Source of the DNA: Tritrichomonas foetus
Taxonomy: Eukaryota > Parabasalia > Tritrichomonadida > Tritrichomonadidae
Reading direction: 5' to 3'
DNA length: 64,000 bases
Assembly (NCBI GenBank): GCA_001839685.1
Contig: MLAK01000668.1
Coordinates: 17,024 to 81,023, forward strand
The translations under genes and the position numbers were made by a program. The notes under the pieces are model-generated. The model was not told the origin of the DNA, made no database searches, and saw only the letters and a program-made list of their open reading frames with translations. This document shows positions 1 to 10,884 of the stretch, in pieces; position 1 is the stretch's first letter, and every line of letters starts with the position of its first letter.

Positions 1-2
1 GT

Positions 3-491
3 ATTGGATATCCTGAAAAAGAGTCTGTTCAATGGAGTAGTACAAAATATACGACATCAAATGGAATGATCACAGTTCCTTATCTAAATGATTCTGCTTT
101 AAAATGTACTGGAATTCAAGATTTTGCACTTTCTGTTTTTGCTCCAAGTGGAATGATTAGAAGTGCACAATATAGTCCAGAATTTCGCTCATTAACATTT
201 ATTATTAAAGGATGTAGATATTGTCATCGAATTGGTCGTGAACATAAATCGAATTCAATTTACCTTGTTGTGAGGCTTTCTGATGCAACAATTGTTCAAA
301 AATGCTTTGATCCTGATTGTCGAGGATTTGAATCAGATCCAATTCAAATTCCAGAACCAATTTATAATCAACTAAGAGATCAATATCTTAATGTACCCCA
401 GGAATTAGATATTTTACCAAAGAAAGTCAATCCTCAAAAACTCAACATTGCTGAAGAAGATGGTACTAGAATTAATTCTACCAAAGATTGA
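3..491 (+). CDS. PrimPol-like primase-polymerase, C-terminal part (5' truncated by window)
   Basis: The reading frame is open from the first bases of the window to the stop at 489-491, so only the C-terminal end of the gene is present. It carries the PrimPol zinc-knuckle signature: a Cys followed six residues later by His (in YCHRIGREHKSN), then QKCFDPDC with two Cys four residues apart. In the known family this C-x6-H...C-x4-C module follows the AEP primase core and is needed for primase activity in repriming stalled forks. The catalytic core lies outside the window and cannot be judged. The acidic/lysine tail after the knuckle (about 60 residues) has no domain I recognise; in animal PrimPol the equivalent tail binds RPA, which I cannot confirm here. 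Confidence is good for family, none for completeness. Confidence 0.82.
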   Translation: MGYPEKESVQWSSTKYTTSNGMITVPYLNDSALKCTGIQDFALSVFAPSGMIRSAQYSPEFRSLTFIIKGCRYCHRIGREHKSNSIYLVVRLSDATIVQKCFDPDCRGFESDPIQIPEPIYNQLRDQYLNVPQELDILPKKVNPQKLNIAEEDGTRINSTKD

Positions 492-729
492 TTCTAAAAA
501 AGATTGATAAATCTTTTTTTTATAATGAACTACTTTTTACCAATAATCGGTCATATCATAGAAATTTCGATATGAATATCTTTTTCGATAAGCAGTAACA
601 TATTCATTGTTTTAGTAAAATTCGATGAAAATAAAAACAAAAAAGAATTCATGAATTAAAATAGTATTTAACAAAGTAAATATGAACAAATATATGAATA
701 AAAATTAAAGATAGAACATAAAAATCCGA

Positions 730-2034
730 TTATCTTGGTATTCGAATTGGAGGTCGTCCAGAATCTCCCCATCTTGGCCTTCCAGTGTTGATCAGTGGTC
801 TGTGAGTCCTTGGATCCGAGTGTGGTGTATTTGATTTTCTTCCATTTGCCTGGGCACCTGTCAAAACCAAGGGTGGTAATTTCTGTATATTTGGTTTGTA
901 TTTTGGAAGTTGAATAGTTGACATAGATTCAGGAATATTTCTTTTGTTTAATGTAATTAATTTTCCATCAACTACCATCATGAAATTCACTTGATCTCTT
1001 TTCAAATAAAACAAAGGAGGAAATATAGAAGATGAATAATCACCATTACTATCAATTTGTAAAACACCTGACTTATTTGAAACTAGCCCGCAATAATTAG
1101 ATGCACCAAAAACAGTTACTAGGCGATTGTCAAACATGAAATTGATTCCATTGTTTACACATTCATGTGCACGAACAATTAATTTAATATTATTATCATT
1201 TGAAAAATCATCCACTGCAGATTTGCCAAAAAGAAAACCAGTTCCACGATTTGAAGGTTCATAAAAATCGATTGTTTCGTTTGGATCGCTCCAAAGCATC
1301 GCATCTTGAACCTCATCTCCAAAATCTTCTACTGGCCTGATTATTTTCTTAGCTTGATTAAGTGAAAACCAGTTTGGGCCAAGTCCTCCATGAACACACA
1401 AAATTTGACCATTTATTAATGCTGTGATTGGAATGTATGTAAAAGCAGCTAAAAATTTATCATATAAACTGGTGGATTGCGGTCCATAAATTTTTGAGAG
1501 TTCATCTTGAAAACCGCAACGTTGATTCAAAAATGAAAATTCATGATTTCCGCGGATGACGAAAACGTTTTTTGGGTATTTGACTTTCAATGCAAAAACA
1601 AGGGAAACGGTTTCTGTTGAAAATTCGCCGCGATCAACCAAATCTCCTAAAAATAAATATTTTTGATTCGATTTGCTATTTTTTTGTTCATTTGGTGAGC
1701 CGTTGTTATTGTTTTCATAATTGACAGTATTGGCAATACTAGCGCAGTTTTCGGAATGATTTTCAGATTGATTTGGAAGACCGAATATTTGCAAGTCCCT
1801 AAAAAGGTCTAAAATATGGCCATGAAGATCGCCAATAATGGTTACTGGCCCATCAATCGATAGAGAGACCTCTTCGCTTTCAAAAATGTGTCGAGCTTCT
1901 GCACATAATTTTCCTAAATCGTCGGGTGAAAACATCGGGAAATGTAGTGGATTTTTTCGATTAGAGACTGTATCTAGATCAAGATTGGACCAAATTTGCG
2001 AATAAATATTGACAATATGATTCGCAATTTCCAT
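730..2034 (-). CDS. PPP-family Ser/Thr protein phosphatase catalytic subunit, PP1-like, with Asn-rich insert
   Basis: A 434-aa protein with all metal and catalytic motifs of the PPP family in order: GDLHG (68-72), GDLVDRG (130-136), RGNHE (161-165), HGG (215-217) and RAHE (about 288-291), then an ASNYC motif matching the family's APNYC. It removes phosphate from Ser/Thr using two metal ions. It is longer than ordinary PP1 (about 310-330 aa) for two reasons. An Asn/Ser-rich low-complexity stretch of about 38 residues (87-124) sits between the first two metal motifs, and a basic, proline-rich tail of about 80 residues follows the core. The start at 2034 is the first Met before the helical N-terminus. 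Assignment between PP1 and PP2A-like branches is not secure; regulatory partners are unknown. Confidence 0.88.
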   Translation of the reverse strand: MEIANHIVNIYSQIWSNLDLDTVSNRKNPLHFPMFSPDDLGKLCAEARHIFESEEVSLSIDGPVTIIGDLHGHILDLFRDLQIFGLPNQSENHSENCASIANTVNYENNNNGSPNEQKNSKSNQKYLFLGDLVDRGEFSTETVSLVFALKVKYPKNVFVIRGNHEFSFLNQRCGFQDELSKIYGPQSTSLYDKFLAAFTYIPITALINGQILCVHGGLGPNWFSLNQAKKIIRPVEDFGDEVQDAMLWSDPNETIDFYEPSNRGTGFLFGKSAVDDFSNDNNIKLIVRAHECVNNGINFMFDNRLVTVFGASNYCGLVSNKSGVLQIDSNGDYSSSIFPPLFYLKRDQVNFMMVVDGKLITLNKRNIPESMSTIQLPKYKPNIQKLPPLVLTGAQANGRKSNTPHSDPRTHRPLINTGRPRWGDSGRPPIRIPR

Positions 2035-2859
2035 TCTTCGATAATTACCTTTTCCACTTTTCCAGAAGTTATCCCGAAAATTTTCAATTGAAAGTTGGTG
2101 ATTCGACTGAAGCTATTAATATTCAATTTTGACAATCGAACAAAAATTTCAAAGATTTTAAGGTATTTCAAAGATAATTTAATTGCATCTTGGCTAAATT
2201 TAGGATCATAACGTCTATTAGATATTGAATTATTTTGTGAAATCACTCAGAATTAATATGCTCCGTTTTAATAATTCATGGTGAACATTGTCAAAAATCA
2301 AAGATACTTTGAAATCGTCATTTTCATAATTTTACGTTTATTCTGGAAAGCAATTTCCAAATGCTTTTTTATATTTGATTAGTATTTTTAAAATAATATG
2401 GCCATAATAAAATACCGTTATGATGAATTTTCGAAGATCCTTTTGAATCAGAATGTTTAAATAGGTTCATTTTTGTCATATTTATGATGTGAATCTTATT
2501 TAAAATAGTAATTCATGTGAGAAATTCCATAATATTCACTTTCATGAACACACCTCTGATGAAATTGATGAACCAATATTTATTGATTTCATTTCTTTTC
2601 GTATCATTATATTCATAATGAATTTGTACAAATTAACTTCTCGGTTGATGCATTATAAATTTGTGATTTTCTAAATATTTCATACATTCGATAAAAATGC
2701 GACGAAAGGAATTCTTGATTAAAATCAAAATTTATGCATTAATTTATCCATATTTCTTCAATAAATACTTGAAGGAAGAAAAGATAAAAAAAAAAGATAA
2801 TTAAAGAAAAATAAAGAGAATTTGAATTTCTAATATTACGTAATTTTTATTAATGAGAA
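2035..2859. other. Intergenic region, 825 bp
   Basis: AT-rich spacer between the phosphatase and kinase genes, both on the minus strand. A 90-codon open frame overlaps the phosphatase 5' end, but its composition is typical of spacer and I do not support it as a gene. No RNA gene or repeat seen. Confidence 0.5.
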
Positions 2860-4978
2860 TTAACGAATCATCACCATCGAATCAATAATTGATGTGATGT
2901 CGTTAATGAGTTCAGAGAACTCGTTAACTTGGGCAAGTGATGCTTTACTTACTTGAATTGTGTAACTATCAATTGCCTCGTATGCGATCTTAAATATCAC
3001 ATAAAGTCCGCTATCAACTTTCCTTGTGTAAATTGTCAATTCATCAGGATGGAAGAAATCGTAACCATTTTCTGCAAGGTAGTTTTCAATGGGTGCAAGA
3101 ACACGTTCAATTGGTGTTGGTAAGTTTACAAATGATTCTGTTCCATTAATTGCCAATTGATTTGTGTTTGCAACAGCGCCCCATGAAGCTTGATGTGCGA
3201 GCGAATAAACGTCTGGAGAAGACATGTCTGGAATTTTTGGACGACGATAAAATGGATCGTTTTGTCCTTGGAAAATATTCATTGGCTGTGCCATTGGGGA
3301 CATTTCGAATGCTTCTGAAGGTGCATTGAGATGCATTTCGTATGAATCTTGATGCCATGGAAGGTTTTCCAATGAAAATGTATGATTATACATCCTGAAG
3401 AAAACTTTCGCCATATTATGTTGTTCTGATGTTAAATGTGAAACGACTTCTTCTTCAGATTCATAACCAATGTGGGTAAGAACACTCATAATGTTTGAAT
3501 CAATGGTACTTGGATCAATTGGATCAGGTAGAAATGGAATTCCAAAAGGTGTTGGAAGTAGGTAATTTTGGGGAAGAAACATTCTGAAAGCAGGATGCTC
3601 TTTAATTTCAGGAATTGTGATACGCTGTTGGGGATCAACAGTGAGCATTCTGGAAATAAGGTCTTGAATTTCTGGTGGAAATTGATCTGGCATAACATAA
3701 TGGCCTGATTTGACTTTCGCCAAAAGGGTTCGAATTGACGGATCATCGAATGGAAGTTTTCCCTGAATGTTAGATTTAAAATAAAATGGAATGTCTTTTT
3801 AAACATGAAAGCTTTCTTTTGGTTCTTTAAAATGATTTATATTATTTGGTCAAATGAAAAAGAATAATTTAAATAAAATACTTATTTTCTATTCCTAAAA
3901 ATAAGAGATGAAATAAAACTTGGATTTTGGTAAAGAAAAAAGTTTGAAATCTGAATGAGATCATTGTCTTTGGAACTGTTCGAATTTCATCGATTTTCAT
4001 TTGTTTAATATTTATATGATTGATTGATATATTTCAATTATAAATAAATCTTTTTTTATCAACTGAAATAAAATGCGATCCGTTTTGCCGTGAACCTTTA
4101 ATGTCAAATTAACTAAAATCATTTACAGTAAAACTGGTCGCATTTTATTTCAGTAAACAATTGAAATCACCCAAACCATTTTCTTCCTGGCAAATTGAGA
4201 GATAAAATCTTAAGAAACAAATTTTTGATAAAAATCATTTTGATAATTTGTAAAATAAATTCTGAGTGTTAGGGAAAAAATAAAATTATTTCATGTAAGT
4301 CAAATTAAAGAACAGTAAGAAAGCAATTCATAATATATAAAAAGACAAACCAAAATTAAAACAAACTGCTAATAATGCATATAAAATGACGCCACAACTC
4401 CAAACATCAGCACACCGCCCATCATATTGAATGCCTTTGATGACTTCAGGTGCTGCATAGTGAGGCGAGCCGCACGATGTTTCAGCAATGTTGGCGCGCA
4501 TCCAACGAGCAAAGCCAAAATCTGCAATTTTTATATTGTCGAATTCATCAAGCAGAATATTTTCTGGTTTCAAATCGCGATGGCAAATTGCGTGAACGTG
4601 AAGGTATTCGAGCCCATAAATAATTTGTCGGAAGAAATTGAGAGCAACTTCTTCGGAAAGGCGTCTTCGAGCAACTAAATAGTCAAAAAGTTCGCCATGT
4701 GCAGCAAATTCTAAAACAATATAAAGATGACGATTTGATTCACAAACTTCCTTCAATTGAAGGAGATTTGGATGGTCCATCAGTCTCATAAGCGCGATTT
4801 CACGTCGTATCTTTCGCTGGAGGTCTGGTTTGAGCTCGAATTGGCTTTTTTTGATAATTTTGATGGCAACTTGCTCGCCAGTATCTTTTCTTTCTGCAAC
4901 TTTGACTTTTCCTGTTGTTCCTGATCCAAGCGTCCTTCCAAGAATATAATCGCCAACCTCTTGTCTACGAAACTGCAT
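2860..4978 (-). CDS. CAMK-like Ser/Thr kinase (AMPK/MARK/BRSK type), two exons
   Basis: Exon 1 is 4978-4367 and exon 2 is 3762-2860, giving about 504 aa after removal of a 604-bp intron. Exon 1 holds the kinase N-lobe and most of the C-lobe: glycine loop LGSGTTGKV (17-25), VAIK Lys40, Glu60, HRDLKPEN (133-140), DFG (153-155) and an activation loop ETSCGSPHYAAPE in which Thr167 matches the LKB1-type activating site. The first exon stops at YALLA; exon 2 resumes with GKLPFDDP, exactly the expected next segment. Downstream lie a UBA-like helical stretch (LTHIGYESEEEVVSHL) and a C-terminal 70-80 residues resembling a KA1 domain, the usual autoinhibitory or membrane-binding end of this family. Every catalytic residue is present, so the kinase is probably active. 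Without splicing, exon 1 would run into the intron and stop after 216 aa. Confidence 0.88.
3763..4366 (-). other. Spliceosomal intron in the kinase gene
   Basis: On the minus strand the intron begins GTTTGT and ends TCTAACATTCAG before exon 2 (GGAAAACTTCC). The reading phase is preserved: GCA (Ala) joins GGA (Gly). The 3' end closely resembles the trichomonad consensus in which branch point and splice site are fused (ACTAACACAYAG in T. vaginalis); the 5' end differs from GYAYGY at one position. At 604 bp it is long for trichomonads, partly because of an inverted-repeat element at 4062-4154. Confidence 0.85.
4062..4154. repeat. MITE-like inverted-repeat element inside the kinase intron
   Basis: Two perfect 17-bp inverted arms, ACTGAAATAAAATGCGA (4062-4078) and its reverse complement (4138-4154), enclose about 59 bp. 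Similarity continues inward imperfectly (CCGTTTTGCCG against CCAGTTTTACTG), giving arms near 30 bp. Size, termini and lack of coding sequence fit a non-autonomous DNA transposon remnant. I see no convincing target-site duplication. Confidence 0.6.
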
Positions 4979-7239
4979 GCTTTAAAAACTTTTCTACAGT
5001 GGAAATTTTGAATGATGAACTTTAAATAGAGATTTTCTTTCAATTTCGATTTGCCAATAGAATATATATCACAATTACAAAATATTCCCCACAATTTGTG
5101 TATTTGTCACATTGTTTTTTTAATTGAAAAGATTTCTGATCATTGAATTTATCATCAGCTATTTGTCTAAAAAGCAACATAAATAAAGTGATGGAGTATT
5201 TTAGGCTGAAATGTGGATAATTAAATTTGAATGATTATTTTGGAATTTCAAAATAATGATGATGAGGTGAAATAAGAATTGAAAAAATTGTGAAAATGAA
5301 AGAATAAAATCAACTTTTCTATGTAAATGAACGGTTGAGATTTTGTATAAAAGTATCAATCATTCAAATAAATTAACCTTATATTGACTAGGATTTTAAA
5401 ATGACCTTCTTTCACAATCTGAATTCTGATTTTGAATTGAATCATATTGGGTAAAAAAGAGGTTAAATTGAATTAGTTTTCCCAAAAATGAAAAAAGCAC
5501 TTTTATGTAGATGTATACAAACTAACTAGCTCTAGATGTAGAAGACTATTGAGAGATCTAAATGAATAATTGTTGATATTATTGTCATCTAAAAAATATT
5601 TAATTGTAATCCTATTAATAATATATAAATATTATAATTTAAAAATCAAGATACAGAGAAAACCAAATCCAAAAAAAAATTGTGAGAAAAAAATAAACCC
5701 CACAGAAATTTCTGAGAATTATTGAGATAAAAAGTGATTTTATAGCATTAATATCTTGATTATTTCTGATCATAAATCGTGCTTTTTATTATCATATGGC
5801 CCTCCATCGAAAATTATAATGTTTTCCAAAATACAAAAATGAAGTATAAAAAAAATATTAATAATTTTGATATAAATAAAAAAAATTTAGGCATCAATGA
5901 GAAGATTACGAATGTTTTGCCATCTAAATGGCGAGTCATCAGAAAAGTCACTTGGCATCGAGTCTGGAAAAAAACATATTGGATTCCATTTTTCTTGATT
6001 TGGTCTTTCAATCGTTGTATCTGTATCCCTGCTTGAGAATGTGCTGTTGAGGACTGCCAGTCTATTTTCTTCATATACAAAAATTTTATGACAGAAAAGA
6101 TTTCAATACATTCATATTTGTCAAATGGAAATTGAATTAATTCAACATCACTGAGTTAAAACTATCAAAATTTTCGCGATTTTTAATTAAAAATCGATAG
6201 AAGAAGTGTAAATAGAATTATGGGAAGCAGTATTATAATCTTTGTGATTCTTGGAAAAAAAGCTTCTCTCAATTTTTTTTTAGGCTTCCTCCAAAATCGC
6301 TCTTTTTTCGGTTTAATTGTTGCAAAATTTCAAAACTATGAATAAATATGGCTCATAACTATAAAAAATAGATTTAACAATTGACTGAAAGACTTATCAC
6401 CCGAAAACTGAAACAATAGCTTCTTCAGAATCATTTTCGAAATATTTTTGAATTCGGCCATTTGCGAAGTTTGCGATAAGGGAAATTTTCGTCATTCTTT
6501 TAGCTATTTGGGTTTTGATTTTTGACTGATGGTATTAAGTAATACTGATGATAAGGATCATTTTAGTGATTTCGTACGTTAAGACTATTTGGTTTGTATA
6601 CATCTCTTTTATGTTCACAATTTCTAACGAACGATATCAAAGTTCGGACAGCATTCAAAATTGAATTAGGTTATTGTTTCTATATCAACCACTTTTATAT
6701 GTTTCATTATTTTCTGCTGATATGTGAATCATGACCTGATTTGCTGGACTTATAGTCAGTATGCAAATGCCATATTCTGCACACCTCCTCGCTGAATCAT
6801 TCGAATGATATAAATTTTGATTTAATTTGATTAAAAGGAAATAATACAAGCATTATTTAAATAATAACTATTGCATTTTTTGTATAATCCATGAAATCCA
6901 AAGTTTATCTATCTTGCTTGAAAAGTGTAATCTAATTATTGCATCAGTTAATTACTTCTTATTTGGTCCTAACATCTTAAGAATTTCATTATTAAAATAA
7001 AATTAATTTAATTTTCGTTATTGAGAACATGATGATATCTTCGCATCAGATATTTAAATCTTTTTACACTGATTCAAATGACAATCTCGTAGTCGTAGTG
7101 TAAATATGGATCTTGTTTAACTCATTGTTATTTCAAATCACCTCGTGTTTGTTTCAGATGGAATTCATGAGATATCATCAAATCAGCATTTCGAAATCAT
7201 GATATATTAAGTGACTATTTAAACATTGAAAATCATTTA
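4979..7239. other. Long intergenic region, 2.26 kb
   Basis: Divergent spacer between the kinase (minus) and the 930-aa gene (plus). Open frames of 85-88 codons near 5.8-6.1 kb lie opposite each other and look like chance. A perfect 20-bp palindrome occurs at 6177-6196 (CGATTTTTAATTAAAAATCG). A CCTAACATCTTAAG string near 6966 resembles a splice end but joins nothing I can identify. Confidence 0.5.
7233..7239 (+). promoter_or_regulatory. Initiator-like element abutting the start codon
   Basis: TCATTTA lies directly before the ATG at 7240, matching the TCA-type initiator of trichomonads, where transcription starts at the A. This would leave a leader of only a few bases. Inferred from sequence alone. 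Confidence 0.4.
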
Positions 7240-10032
7240 ATGTATTTTGATGATACATCAGAATATGAAGAAGAAGAGATGATAAATGAAAATTGGGTGA
7301 TATTAACACCTTTATCAGATGGCCATGGTAAACAGTATGATCTCCTTTTTTCTCATTTTTCTCCGATTATCAATTTTTTTCCATTGCATTTACCAAAATT
7401 ACCAATTTCCCGCCATTCACAATCTTATGAAGAATATCAATTTTACATTTTAAGATGGTTTAAATATATGAACACTGCATTTAATAGATGTATTTTACCA
7501 AATATGATATCTTTATTTTATCGAAGACCACTGTCAAACCCTAAAGTTATGAATGATACAAATACATTTTTAGTACATGATCAAATCAATCAAATCGAAG
7601 AAATAATGATACAAGAGATTAAATTTGATAAATCTACTTTCTTTAAAGACAAGTTGAAATGCAAGTCTAACTTAATCTCAACTCACGTATTAACAGTCAA
7701 TCAATGGCCATGTTGGTTAATTCCTGCTGCTCCAGATATTAGTTTTTTTGATAATTATGCTGATTTTTGTGAAGCATCAAATAATTGGTATGAAAGAAGT
7801 ATTGAAATCATAAATGACAGAATTGGTATATTCTATGAAGATTCACAAAAAAGTGGAATAAACAACTTATATGCTAAGCCATGGACACTTTCTGCAAGAG
7901 CAAGTCGGGCCAATGAGAGGAAAGAGAAATCGCAAATGCCTCGAAATATTTCTCCGATTTCTTTGGATAATCAATTGAGTAGTGAGACAGAAGCAACTCT
8001 TGAAAGTATAGTTTTAGAAGAAAATGAATTTGATTTTCTTTGTCATCCGATTTCATTTCATCTTAGGTATGGTTTAGAAATGATTGAAACTGAGCCTACT
8101 TATCACAATCAAGAAAAAGCAAATTATTTTCTCGAAAGAAGTGATTTTTTAACATATATCAGCAAAAACAGGGAAAAATATGAAATTCAAACTGATTTAT
8201 TCACTAATATCAATGAAAAAAGTAATTACCAAAAAAGTATCACATGTAAAATTAACAACTTGTATAATTCCTATAAAAATGGATTTTCTCTGCATTTCCC
8301 AATTGCCGAGAATTCTATCATATTTGATCTTACTAATCATGGTGGAGTTGTTCCAATTAAATTTTTTTATGCATCATTTTATAAAATTGACACAAAGCAA
8401 AAAATTACACTTGATAATTTACCTTTTTGGCTTGATACTGATGTTGGAAAAATGCCTTATGAAATCAGAAACGGAATCTTTGATTTTATCGTTGAAAACT
8501 ATGAAAATCAGTGGTTAATGGAGCTTATAAATAATACAAAGCTTTTATATAAGCTAGCTCAAGTTTTATTATTATTCACACCTCATAGTATTGATTTGAT
8601 TGACCCGTCATTTGACTCATTGATTCACGAAGATTTCTTTCAAATTCATAATTTGCTTTTTCAATGGCATATATCTGATATTATTTTCCAAGTGTTTCAT
8701 TCACTTGAGCTACATGAGATAGCTGTGGTTTTTGTAAGAAGAGAAGCTTTATATAAAGAAGCATATGATGACTATTGCGAAAGCAATTCGTTCCCATTTG
8801 AATTCCCAGAAGTTAAACCAAGAAAAAATGGTGTGAAATCTCATTCATATAGTGAGACAATTTCGCTCAATAAATTTTCAAATCAAAAGCCGAATTATAT
8901 TCATTCACCACCAAATAAAAATCTTGGAAGGATCCTTGTTTCTATGTATCATGTATCATTAGTATATAAGGTGAGCTCATATATTTGTTCTAATTGTTTT
9001 TTGTTCTTCAAATTTATTAGCAAGTGCTCTTACAAACTTTTTTTAAGGTTTTGTTCTCAAATTATATCGAAGAAAGACTTATGTCGTTATTTCATTGTTG
9101 AATTAGTGCAAACAACCAAAATTGATATCACTGATTCCATACCAATGGTAAATTTTTTATCAACTCTTTTACAGTGTGATCCTTTAAAGATAAATGTTAT
9201 ACTCATAGAAGATTATGAATGGGCAATACAAACGCTAAAACGATTAACAAAATATTTAAGCTCATCATATCCACATGTATTCTTGACTGAAAAAACTTTA
9301 AAATTTGTTTCAAGAACCTTAAAAGGAAAAGAAAAAGGAATGATGGAGCATATAAATGAATGGGATAAAAATATTAGTCGAATTCAAGGATTATTATTTG
9401 CTTTTATTCCTTATGAAAATAACCCTATTTTTTTAACTTCTGAATTAAGATCTTTTGCATTTTTAATGAAATTTAATTCCTCCGTTTCATTTTTGGATGA
9501 TAGAGAAAAAAGCATGCAACTTTTTAAACACTTATACAGCAATGATGTCAGAATATTATCTGCATCATGGAAAATTATCCGGAATCTGTTCAAATCTCAT
9601 CCTGGAAAAATTCCAATATATTTACAGATTGAAGGCATTCAGCAAAATCTTACAGATGCATTGAAAAATCAAGGTATTTTAATTGGAGGGGAAATGCTCA
9701 AGTTACTTGTCAAAATTATAGAAATCACAGTTACTCCTGAAAAAGAAAAAAGTGGATTCCTATTCACAAATGGAAATATTCCAGATTGCTTGAATTCACT
9801 TTTTAAAATAATGATGGAAACTTGTTTTCGTCCTTTCACGATATGCTCTATTATTCAACAGAGTCAAAATATAACTGATGTTTCATTATACATTAGTGTA
9901 ACAAAAAGATTTTATCGTACTATGTTAGTAAGACCAACTTTGAAGAAAGTTATCGAAAATATGCATTTTGATCAACAGGATTCACCAAACAGAAAGAGAA
10001 AGAAAACTGGGAGGAAGAGAAATAATGATTAA
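7240..10032 (+). CDS. Unrecognised 930-aa helical-repeat-like protein with basic C-terminus
   Basis: I do not recognise the family. The protein starts with an acidic stretch, has an aromatic-rich N-terminal third, then a long leucine/isoleucine-rich helical region (about 430-900) that looks like an ARM/HEAT-type solenoid, and ends in a lysine/arginine cluster (NRKRKKTGRKRNND) that could be a nuclear localisation signal. No enzyme motif is visible. The stretch around 8970-9075 is odd: it reads through a Cys/Phe-rich segment that begins with a GTGAGC string and might be an unrecognised intron, although it lacks the trichomonad 3' splice motif. The ATG at 7240 directly follows an initiator-like TCATTTA. 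AT-rich codon use suggests modest expression. Confidence 0.7.
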   Translation: MYFDDTSEYEEEEMINENWVILTPLSDGHGKQYDLLFSHFSPIINFFPLHLPKLPISRHSQSYEEYQFYILRWFKYMNTAFNRCILPNMISLFYRRPLSNPKVMNDTNTFLVHDQINQIEEIMIQEIKFDKSTFFKDKLKCKSNLISTHVLTVNQWPCWLIPAAPDISFFDNYADFCEASNNWYERSIEIINDRIGIFYEDSQKSGINNLYAKPWTLSARASRANERKEKSQMPRNISPISLDNQLSSETEATLESIVLEENEFDFLCHPISFHLRYGLEMIETEPTYHNQEKANYFLERSDFLTYISKNREKYEIQTDLFTNINEKSNYQKSITCKINNLYNSYKNGFSLHFPIAENSIIFDLTNHGGVVPIKFFYASFYKIDTKQKITLDNLPFWLDTDVGKMPYEIRNGIFDFIVENYENQWLMELINNTKLLYKLAQVLLLFTPHSIDLIDPSFDSLIHEDFFQIHNLLFQWHISDIIFQVFHSLELHEIAVVFVRREALYKEAYDDYCESNSFPFEFPEVKPRKNGVKSHSYSETISLNKFSNQKPNYIHSPPNKNLGRILVSMYHVSLVYKVSSYICSNCFLFFKFISKCSYKLFLRFCSQIISKKDLCRYFIVELVQTTKIDITDSIPMVNFLSTLLQCDPLKINVILIEDYEWAIQTLKRLTKYLSSSYPHVFLTEKTLKFVSRTLKGKEKGMMEHINEWDKNISRIQGLLFAFIPYENNPIFLTSELRSFAFLMKFNSSVSFLDDREKSMQLFKHLYSNDVRILSASWKIIRNLFKSHPGKIPIYLQIEGIQQNLTDALKNQGILIGGEMLKLLVKIIEITVTPEKEKSGFLFTNGNIPDCLNSLFKIMMETCFRPFTICSIIQQSQNITDVSLYISVTKRFYRTMLVRPTLKKVIENMHFDQQDSPNRKRKKTGRKRNND

Positions 10033-10884
10033 TTTTCTTATTTGTTATTTGAAACATTTATAAATGAATTATATAATTAATTTTAGAATTGAATCTATCG
10101 AAAAGAATACTTGATATTCATAGATACTCTTTTATGTTCGTAATGCCATTTTATAAGATACTATATTTATCTGTTATGTAATAAATATTGATTTAAAATA
10201 GATTTCGAAAACTCTCTTTTACTTATTAAAATTTGGTATTTTAAGAGTCAGGAGATACTCCAAAGTTGACGAAAATTGATATGTAGATTTCGATCCTATA
10301 ACTCATTGACATTACATAGTTTAAATAAGAAATATTAATATTTGTACTGAACTTCTTTCTTAGAATGGTGATTGATATTAGAGAGAAGTTCTCACTTTTT
10401 CTGGTATCAGTGTTGATGTGTTTGAGATTAGAAACGAAAAGAGTATTTTTTTCGGTTCAAGAACACATGAAGAAGGTATTTAAATACAAAAATTGCAATG
10501 TAGAGATACCAAATAAATACCTTGTGAAATTAATAAATAAATTATTAATTATTAAGGTTTCAACCATTGCCACTTTGTGATAAAAAGTTCATCTCTCACA
10601 AACTCAAAACTCCTTATTTGAAGATGAAGATGAGATATTATCCACAGCCAGAAAATCTGTAAAATTTATTTATTTGGTGAATTATATAATATTATACAAT
10701 CATATACAAGATATAAATATCGTTTTCACTATAAGAAAGATGTCACTATCTCTTTTTTTTCCAATTTTAGCGGTGTCGTTATTATTTCGCCTTTTTAAAG
10801 GTCAATATGTAGTTATTTCACCTTGCGTGTTATGAGATCACATGTCTGGTTCTGTTTATTAATTCGGTCAACCAAAGTAAGACC
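10033..10884. other. Intergenic region, 852 bp
   Basis: Between the 930-aa gene and the helicase, both plus strand. A 71-codon frame at 10365-10580 has no supporting features. The last 150 bp are likely the helicase promoter; they include TTATTTCACCTTG (10813-10825), also found before the SF3A2 gene, and an AAAAAGTT string near 10585. Confidence 0.45.

Noticed and set aside
5779..6080. Opposed 85- and 88-codon ORFs as small genes
   Set aside because: They overlap on opposite strands, have no domain or promoter support and have spacer-like composition.
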